Origin: Actinopolymorpha singaporensis
Lineage (GTDB): Bacteria; Actinomycetota; Actinomycetes; Propionibacteriales; Actinopolymorphaceae
Assembly (NCBI RefSeq): GCF_900104745.1
Contig: NZ_LT629732.1
Coordinates: 4,699,981 to 4,763,980, forward strand
DNA: 64,000 nt
Direction: 5' to 3'
Part shown: one piece after another, positions 58,975-64,000 of the stretch
Position numbering within the stretch: the first letter of the stretch is position 1
Layout: the number at the start of each line of letters is the position of its first letter
The notes under the pieces: generated by a model
Database searches by the model: none
What the model saw: only the letters and a program-made list of their open reading frames with translations
Told to the model about the DNA's origin: nothing
Program-made: the position numbers and the translations under genes

Positions 58975-60270
58975 ATGGTCGTGAACTGGCCCGAGGTGGT
59001 CGCGGTCCTGGCGCTGGCCGGCGTCCTGGCGTTCGCCGTCGTCCGGCCGCGGGACTACCCCGAGGCGGTCGCCGCCGTCCCGGCGGCCGTCCTGGTCGTC
59101 CTCACCGGCGGGCTGTCGGCGGCCGCGGCCTGGCACCAGATCCTCGATCTGGCGCCGGTGGTCGTGTTCCTGGTGGCGATCCTGGTGATCGCCGACGCCT
59201 GTGACGCCGAGGGCCTGTTCACCGCGCTCGGCGGGATCCTCACGACGACGTCGCGTGGGTCGCCGCGGCGGCTGCTCACCCAGGTGTTCGTGGTCGCCTC
59301 GCTCACCACGGCGGTGCTCAGCCTGGACGCCACGGTCGTACTCCTCACGCCCGTCGTGGTCGCGGCGGCCCTGCGGACGAGGGCGCCGGCCCGCCCGCAC
59401 GTGTACGCGTGCACCCACCTCGCCAACAGCGCGTCGTTGCTGCTGCCGGTCTCCAACCTCACCAACCTGCTGGCGCTGGCGGCGTCCGGGCTGTCCTTCC
59501 TCGCCTTCGCCGGGCTGATGACCGCGCCGTGGCTGGTCGCGATCGCCGCGGAGTACGTCGTGTTCCGCCGCTTCTTCGCCGCCGACCTGCGCAGGGCGGG
59601 GGCGCAGACGCGGACTGGTGCGGCGGCCCGGGCGGCGGCCGATCCCGGGGGTCGGCCGGACCGGGTGTCGCTCCCGCGAGTGCCGCTGGTCGTGGTGGCT
59701 GTCGTACTCCTCGGCTTCGCCGTTGCCCAGCCGCTCGGGCTGGAGCCGGTGTGGTTCGCTGTCGCCGGTGCGGTCGTTCTCGCCGTACGGGGTCTGCGGA
59801 AGCGCTTGGTGTCGCCGCGCCGGGTGGGCCGGGCCGCCGGTCTGGACTTCGCGGTGTTCGTCCTCGGGCTCGGCGTCGTAGTCAGCGCGGTGGCTGCGGG
59901 CGGACTCGGCGACGCCGTGGGCGCGCTGCTGCCGAACGGAACGTCCTTGCCGGCCCTGCTGGGTGTGGCGGCCGTGGCGGCCCTGCTCGCCAACCTGGTG
60001 AACAACCTGCCCGCGGTGCTGTTGTTGCTGCCGCTGCTGGCCGGTGCCGGTCCGGGTCCGGTGCTCGCCGCCCTGATCGGGGTGAACGTCGGCCCGAACC
60101 TCACCTACGTCGGTTCGCTGGCGACCCTGCTGTGGCGGCGGACCCTGAGGCAGCGGGGCGTCGAGCCGGCGCTGCGGGACTTCCTGACCCTGGGAGTGGC
60201 GAGCGTTCCGCTCACGCTGGTGCTCGCGGTCGTGGCACTCTGGTGCTCACTCGTCGTCGCCGGGCTCTGA
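58975..60270 (+). CDS. ArsB/SLC13-type ion transporter
   Basis: A 431-residue membrane protein with about 11 hydrophobic segments. LDLAPVVVFLVAILVIADACDAEGLFTALG and VLSLDATVVLLTPVVVAAAL with the LANSASLLLPVSNLTNLLAL loop are the two-repeat pattern of the ion-transporter superfamily (ArsB, NhaD, citrate carriers). The second half has LLANLVNNLPAVLLLLPL and GVNVGPNLTYVGSLATLLW. The substrate is open: arsenite, another oxyanion or dicarboxylate. ATG at 58975 is 39 bp from the divergent RNB gene; GTG at 58981 is an alternative. A UspA-like gene follows by 49 bp. Confidence 0.82.
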   Translation: MVVNWPEVVAVLALAGVLAFAVVRPRDYPEAVAAVPAAVLVVLTGGLSAAAAWHQILDLAPVVVFLVAILVIADACDAEGLFTALGGILTTTSRGSPRRLLTQVFVVASLTTAVLSLDATVVLLTPVVVAAALRTRAPARPHVYACTHLANSASLLLPVSNLTNLLALAASGLSFLAFAGLMTAPWLVAIAAEYVVFRRFFAADLRRAGAQTRTGAAARAAADPGGRPDRVSLPRVPLVVVAVVLLGFAVAQPLGLEPVWFAVAGAVVLAVRGLRKRLVSPRRVGRAAGLDFAVFVLGLGVVVSAVAAGGLGDAVGALLPNGTSLPALLGVAAVAALLANLVNNLPAVLLLLPLLAGAGPGPVLAALIGVNVGPNLTYVGSLATLLWRRTLRQRGVEPALRDFLTLGVASVPLTLVLAVVALWCSLVVAGL

Positions 60271-60319
60271 GCCTCACCGCGCGGGTCCCGGCTCTCGGTG
60301 GTCCCGGAAGGCAACCACG

Positions 60320-60892
60320 ATGACCGTACTCGTCTGGGTGACCGAAGACACCTGGCCGGCCTGCGTGGCGGCCGCGCGGGAGTACGCCGGCCCGGCCGAG
60401 CCGGTCGTCCTCGCTCACGTCACCCCGGCCGAGCTCCACGGCGCGGCCGAAGGCGCGTTCGGCGCGCTCCTCGGCCGGCACCACCACGACCGGGACCCGG
60501 CCACCCGCATCGACGACCTGGCCGGGGAGAGCGCCCGCGAACTCCTCGCCGCCGCCGCGGAACGGATCGGGCCGCGCCCCGGTCCGATGCGTACGGTCGA
60601 ACGCCAGGGCCGGGTCGAGCGCGAGGTGGTCGACCTGGCCGGCCAGGCCCGGCTGCTCGTCTGCGCGCGTACCGGCGACACCGACCGGCTCGGGCCGGGC
60701 AGCCTCGGGCACTCGACCAGGTTCGTCGTCGACCACGCGCCCTGTGCGGTGCTCCTGGTGTGGCCGGGCACCGCGCCCGACCTCTCCACCCTGCCGCCCC
60801 CACCCGGCCACGGGCACGGGCACGGCCACGGCCACGGCCACGGGCACGGGCACGGGCACGGGCATCCTCCCCGGCCCGAGGGCGAGGACTGA
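60320..60892 (+). CDS. UspA-like protein with (Gly-His)10 tail
   Basis: A 190-residue protein. Residues 1-150 resemble a universal stress protein domain: MTVLVWVTEDTWPACVAAA, a middle VDLAGQARLLVCARTGDTDRLGPGSLGHSTRFVVDHAPCAVLLVWP with the G-x2-G-x9-G-like nucleotide loop. After PPPPG come ten Gly-His units and PPRPEGED. The tail offers ten histidines for Ni, Zn, Co or Cu. The gene follows the ion transporter on the same strand, so the protein may bind a metal or sense load for it. Both points are inference. Confidence 0.8.
   Translation: MTVLVWVTEDTWPACVAAAREYAGPAEPVVLAHVTPAELHGAAEGAFGALLGRHHHDRDPATRIDDLAGESARELLAAAAERIGPRPGPMRTVERQGRVEREVVDLAGQARLLVCARTGDTDRLGPGSLGHSTRFVVDHAPCAVLLVWPGTAPDLSTLPPPPGHGHGHGHGHGHGHGHGHGHPPRPEGED
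60806..60865 (+). repeat. 6-bp x 10 repeat encoding Gly-His
   Basis: Ten consecutive 6-bp units (gggcac or ggccac, the last gggcat) encode the Gly-His tail. Mixed Gly codons (ggc, ggg) suggest the tract is old enough to have diverged under protein-level constraint. Confidence 0.93.
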
Positions 60893-60922
60893 GGGCCGTT
60901 CACCTGCCGGCGGTCGGGCCCG

Positions 60923-61252
60923 TCATCGGACCTCCCCCTCGAGTACGTCACCGCGCCATGCCGCGATTCGCTCCGCGAACTCACCGTGTCCCTGCAGTAC
61001 GTGCCGGCTGTACGCGTCTCGCTCGTGGGCCAGGACCGCCGCTTCCCACACGCACGGGGCGAGGCCCGACAGTGCCGGCCGGAGCCGGGTGATGTCGCCG
61101 GCCGGCCGACGAAGACGGCCAGGTCGGACATGTAGCCCTCGATCCACGTACTCACGAGGACGTACGTGGTAGGCATCGGCAAGCGCGAGCAACGCATCCG
61201 GATCGACGACACCCGAAGACTGCGTGGACAGGGTTCCGTCACGATCGGTCAT
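60923..61252 (-). CDS. unrecognised small ORF, possibly frameshifted
   Basis: A 109-residue frame, MTDRDGTLSTQSSG to AWRGDVLEGEVR. Codon bias is good at both ends, but over roughly 61095-61165 the +1 frame has the better GC3 and reads YVLVSTWIEGYMSDLAVFVG, after which the first frame resumes with PAGDITRLRPALSGLAP. Two compensating indels in a real gene, or a decaying gene, would both fit. No family is recognised. The 275 bp beyond it (61253-61527) hold nothing supportable. Confidence 0.4.
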   Translation of the reverse strand: MTDRDGTLSTQSSGVVDPDALLALADAYHVRPREYVDRGLHVRPGRLRRPAGDITRLRPALSGLAPCVWEAAVLAHERDAYSRHVLQGHGEFAERIAAWRGDVLEGEVR

Positions 61253-61527
61253 GCCCCCATCCCGCATGTGCCTCACCAGCGCTACACGGCCCGAAGGCAC
61301 GTTCGGTGTGAGCTCCTTGCCGCTCCCAGAGGATCGGTCCGCGCCGTGCCGCGGCGATTCGTCCGCGGAAGAATCAGCGTCACAGAGAGCCTTGCCGCGA
61401 GCGGCACCCGCTGGGCGCCGAAGGCGGAGCACTGACCTTGGCTGCCCAACCCAGCCTGGTGAGCGCGGAGACCGGCACCAACGAGGTGATCGGACCGTGA
61501 ACGCATCAGCGGACCGAGCAGACGCGG

Positions 61528-62769
61528 CTAGCCGTGGATCGGCTCGCCGTCCTCGGGCACCTCCGCCGGCACGCCGAACGACCGCAGTGACGCGGCACCG
61601 TCGGCGAACCACGCCACCTCCGTGAGCGCGGCCGGGGGGAGTTCCATCCGGTACGCCGCCCGCGCCGGCACGTCGAGCGCCAGGCAGGTGAGCAGCTTGA
61701 TCGGCGTCACGTGCGTGACCACCACGACGGTCTTGCCGCCGTAGGTCCGGATCAGCCGGTCGCGGGCGGCCCGCACCCGGATGAGGACCTGCTCGAACGA
61801 CTCACCGCCCGGTGGCGCCACCGACGTGTCCGCCAGCCAGGCCTGGAGTTCGGCCGGCCACCGCTGCCCGACCTCGGCGAAGGTGAAACCGTCCCACTCG
61901 CCGAACGCGGTCTCGGCCAAGCCCGGCTCCACCTCGACGGGCAGGCCGAGGGTGGCCGCGACGACCTCGGCGGTCTGCCGCGTCCGGCGCAGCGGCGAAC
62001 TCACCACCGCGGCGACGCCGAGCCGGTCGGCCAGGGAGCGTGCGGCCGCCGCGGCCTGGGCGCGGCCCCGCTCGGTGAGGGAAACGTCCTCCCCGCCGGA
62101 CCCGCTGAACCTCTTGGCCTGCGAACGTTCGGTCTCCCCGTGCCGCAGCAACAACAACGTGGTCGCACCGCCGACCTCCGCACCCCACCCGCGAGCCGGC
62201 GCGGACGCCTCGGCCGGCGCGGTCTCCTCCGCGGGCCGGCCGGTCGGATCCGCCGCCACCGGCGTCGATGCCGAGGCGCCGACCTCCCACACCGGCGGGC
62301 CACCGTCCAGTACGGCGTTGAGCAGGGCGTCGGCGGTCTTGTTGCGTTCGCGCGGCACCCACGTCCACGTCGGGTTCGCCGGCACCAGCGCCCGGGCCTG
62401 CTCGGCCAACCGGCGCATGTCGGCGTGCTTGACCTTCCAACGGCCGGCCATCTGCTCGATGACCAGCTTGCTGTCCATCCGGATCTCGACGTGCGCGGCG
62501 GCGTCGAGCTCACGGGCCAGCCTCAGCCCGGCGATCAGGCCGTTGTACTCCGCGACGTTGTTGGTCGCGGTGCCGATGCGTTCCGCAGCGCGGGCGAGGA
62601 CGTCGCCGGACTCCGCGTCGCGGACCACCGCGCCGTACGCCGCCCGGCCGGGGTTGCCGCGCGAACCACCGTCCGCCTCGACGACCAGCCGCCTGCCCGA
62701 GCCCGGCGAGCCTGCGGAAAGCCCCCGAGAGACGCCCTGGGAGGAGTGCTCGAACAACCGGTCAGACAC
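61528..62769 (-). CDS. bifunctional RNase HI / acid phosphatase
   Basis: A 413-residue fusion. Residues 25-150 are an RNase HI domain: VVEADGGSRGNPGRAAYGAVV, NVAEYNGLIAGL, MDSKLVIEQMAGRWKVKH and NKTADALLNAVLD. After a Pro/Ala/Glu linker, residues about 205-400 are a histidine phosphatase (LLLLRHGETERSQAKRFSG with the catalytic His, and VTHVTPIKLL). The same fusion is known in mycobacteria (Rv2228c), where the second half was linked to alpha-ribazole phosphatase activity. It overlaps the zinc-ribbon gene by 8 nt. Confidence 0.93.
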   Translation of the reverse strand: MSDRLFEHSSQGVSRGLSAGSPGSGRRLVVEADGGSRGNPGRAAYGAVVRDAESGDVLARAAERIGTATNNVAEYNGLIAGLRLARELDAAAHVEIRMDSKLVIEQMAGRWKVKHADMRRLAEQARALVPANPTWTWVPRERNKTADALLNAVLDGGPPVWEVGASASTPVAADPTGRPAEETAPAEASAPARGWGAEVGGATTLLLLRHGETERSQAKRFSGSGGEDVSLTERGRAQAAAAARSLADRLGVAAVVSSPLRRTRQTAEVVAATLGLPVEVEPGLAETAFGEWDGFTFAEVGQRWPAELQAWLADTSVAPPGGESFEQVLIRVRAARDRLIRTYGGKTVVVVTHVTPIKLLTCLALDVPARAAYRMELPPAALTEVAWFADGAASLRSFGVPAEVPEDGEPIHG

Positions 62770-63505
62770 CGGACTCCAGCGTGCGGATCAGGATCCGGCC
62801 GCACTCCTCACAGCTCAGCACGGCGTCGTCCGGCTTCGCCGCGATCTGGCCGAGGTACCGCGCGTCCAGCTCCATCCGGCAGCCCTCGCACCGGCGCTGC
62901 CGCAACGCCGCGGCGCCGACGCCTCCGTGCTGCGCGCGCCGCTTCTCGTAAAGCCTCAGCAGGTCGTCGGAGACCCCGGCCGCGGTGTCGGTGCGCTCGC
63001 GGCGCAGCCGGTCGACCTCGGCGTCGATCTCGGCGTACGCACGGTCACGGGCCTGGTCGACCTCGGCCAGCTTCGTACCCAGCTCGGTCTCCCGGGCGGA
63101 CAGTTCCTGCTCGTGGGCGGTGGCCGCCTCGAGGCGTTCCATCACGTCCAGCTCGACGTCCTCCAGGTCGGACTGGCGGCGCTGCAGTGACTCGATCTCG
63201 CTCTGGAGGCTCTGCAGGTCGCGGGCCGAGCCGACCTGGCCGGACTGCAGCCGCTGTTCGTCGCGGGCCCGCCGGGTGCGCACCTGTTCCACGTCGGCTT
63301 CGGCCTTGCGCTGCTCGCGGGTGAGGTCGCTCACCTGCGCCTGGGCGGTCGCCAGCTCCGACGCGAGCTTGGCGCGCTCGGCCCGCAGGCGTTCGCCCTC
63401 GGACACCTCGGGAACCGTCCGCCGGCGGTGGGCCAGCTGGTCGAGCCGCAGGTCGAGTGCCTGGACGTCGAGCAGCCGCAACTGGATGAACGGGTCGGCG
63501 TTCAG
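62762..63505 (-). CDS. coiled-coil zinc-ribbon protein (CT398-like), probable CTG start
   Basis: A 247-residue protein. A long antiparallel coiled coil (about 20-180, rich in Glu/Arg/Ala/Gln) is followed by a C4 zinc ribbon with [10 protein letters not shown] and [10 protein letters not shown]. Relatives lie beside NIF3-family and RNase H genes throughout actinobacteria and are of unknown function; nucleic acid binding is usually assumed. Homologues start MNADP-like; here [12 protein letters not shown] is preceded by CTG (63503-63505), with GGGAGGG 5 nt upstream and a CTGA overlap with the preceding stop. A GTG at 63538 would add 11 residues and is the conventional alternative. Confidence 0.8.
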   Translation of the reverse strand: MNADPFIQLRLLDVQALDLRLDQLAHRRRTVPEVSEGERLRAERAKLASELATAQAQVSDLTREQRKAEADVEQVRTRRARDEQRLQSGQVGSARDLQSLQSEIESLQRRQSDLEDVELDVMERLEAATAHEQELSARETELGTKLAEVDQARDRAYAEIDAEVDRLRRERTDTAAGVSDDLLRLYEKRRAQHGGVGAAALRQRRCEGCRMELDARYLGQIAAKPDDAVLSCEECGRILIRTLESGV

Positions 63506-64000
63506 AGGGTCCCTCCCTGGTCGGCGTGGCTCACCCACGGGTCAGTGCACGTCGTCGAGACGCGGGTCTCCACCGTAGTGCCCCGCTCGGCCAGCACGGC
63601 GCGGAGCCGGTCGGCGGCGTCGGCCAGCCAGGGCCACTCGCTGGCCCAGTGGGCGACGTCCAGCAGGGCCGGCGCGCCGGGATGCTCGGTTGCCTCCGAG
63701 GCCGGGTGGTGGCGCAGGTCGGCCGTGACGTAGGCGTCCGCGCCGAGGGCCCGCACCGTGTCGAGATAGGAGTCGCCCGCACCGCCGCAGACCGCGACCG
63801 TGGCCACCGGCCGCTCCGGGTCACCGGCCACGCGTACGCCGTGCGCGGTGGGCGGCAGGGCGCCGGCCACCCGGCGGCCGAACGCCGCCAGCGGCTCGGG
63901 TTCGAGCAGGACGCCCACCCGGCCGACACCGAGCCACGCAGTGTCGGGGCGGGGGTCGAGCGGCCGCAGGTCGCTCAGGCCGAGCGCGCCGGCCAGGGCG
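63502..64000 (-). CDS. NIF3-family dinuclear metal protein (5' end outside window)
   Basis: The last 165 residues of a NIF3/YbgI-like protein. [73 protein letters not shown] and [14 protein letters not shown] contain the conserved TADLRHH and AHWASE metal-site segments. The family forms toroidal hexamers with two metals; biochemical role is unsettled. The frame is open to the window edge ([26 protein letters not shown]), so the apparent GTG start at 63918 is internal. It is first in the chain NIF3, zinc ribbon, RNase H/phosphatase. Confidence 0.88.
   Translation of the reverse strand, partial: ALAGALGLSDLRPLDPRPDTAWLGVGRVGVLLEPEPLAAFGRRVAGALPPTAHGVRVAGDPERPVATVAVCGGAGDSYLDTVRALGADAYVTADLRHHPASEATEHPGAPALLDVAHWASEWPWLADAADRLRAVLAERGTTVETRVSTTCTDPWVSHADQGGTL

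Overview
The window is high-GC actinobacterial chromosome. The codons are strongly GC3-biased, genes overlap as ATGA/GTGA, GTG starts are common, and the rRNA spacer carries no tRNA. Two blocks follow the gene order known from Mycobacterium tuberculosis (roughly Rv1641-Rv1659 and Rv1688-Rv1698): infC-rpmI-rplT-rRNA methylase-pheS-pheT ... argCJBDFRGH ... mpg-tyrS ... HAD-tlyA-nadK-recN-steA-steB. Genus cannot be fixed by eye; a non-mycobacterial lineage such as Propionibacteriales is a guess. Almost everything runs on the minus strand, so operons read from high to low coordinate.

Layout from low to high coordinate. 1-4978 is an envelope/division operon of 4-nt overlaps (steA, steB/mctB, an MraY/WecA-like transferase, murJ, the start of a glycosyltransferase). 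5168-11166 holds TPR protein, HAD phosphatase, small conserved protein, tlyA, nadK and recN. 11302-14973 holds a DUF1015 protein, an OB-fold protein and an Arg-rich TPR protein. 15085-21000 is a complete rRNA operon (16S-23S-5S) with two near-identical tandem promoters, a 23S processing stem and a hairpin behind 5S. 21198-32335 is [39 protein letters not shown], led by a promoter whose -35 and -10 are each covered by an ARG-box-like palindrome.

32409-43010, between argC and pheT, is an accessory segment: a peptide/oligosaccharide ABC importer with fused ATPases and a LacI-type operator, a membrane M50 peptidase, a probable NamH (UDP-MurNAc hydroxylase, which makes N-glycolyl peptidoglycan) and an SDR dehydrogenase. 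43011-49277 is pheT, pheS, rRNA methylase, rplT, rpmI and infC. infC appears to start at an AUC codon and sits behind an intrinsic terminator/attenuator.

49495-56696 is mixed: a PHB-depolymerase-like lipoprotein, a nucleoside-kinase-like P-loop protein, a class III CoA-transferase, a dead ABC-transporter fragment, a DUF1259 protein and a VanR/VanS-like pair next to a VanY-like D,D-carboxypeptidase. 56938-57339 is RNase P RNA. 57358-64000 is an RNB ribonuclease, an ArsB/SLC13-type transporter, a UspA-like protein with a (GH)10 tail, a doubtful small ORF, a bifunctional RNase H/phosphatase, a coiled-coil zinc-ribbon protein and the end of a NIF3-family gene.

The most unusual window-wide feature is the number of short tandem repeats. 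At least six lie in frame inside genes, mostly as disordered tails, heads or linkers (RecN, DUF1015, ArgB, CoA-transferase, response regulator, UspA-like protein), and two are duplications of stop-codon regions (SDR and pheT). No CRISPR array, insertion sequence or prophage was seen, and no clearly new multi-gene system; the accessory segment and the His-Gly-tailed UspA/transporter pair are the best candidates for new biology.
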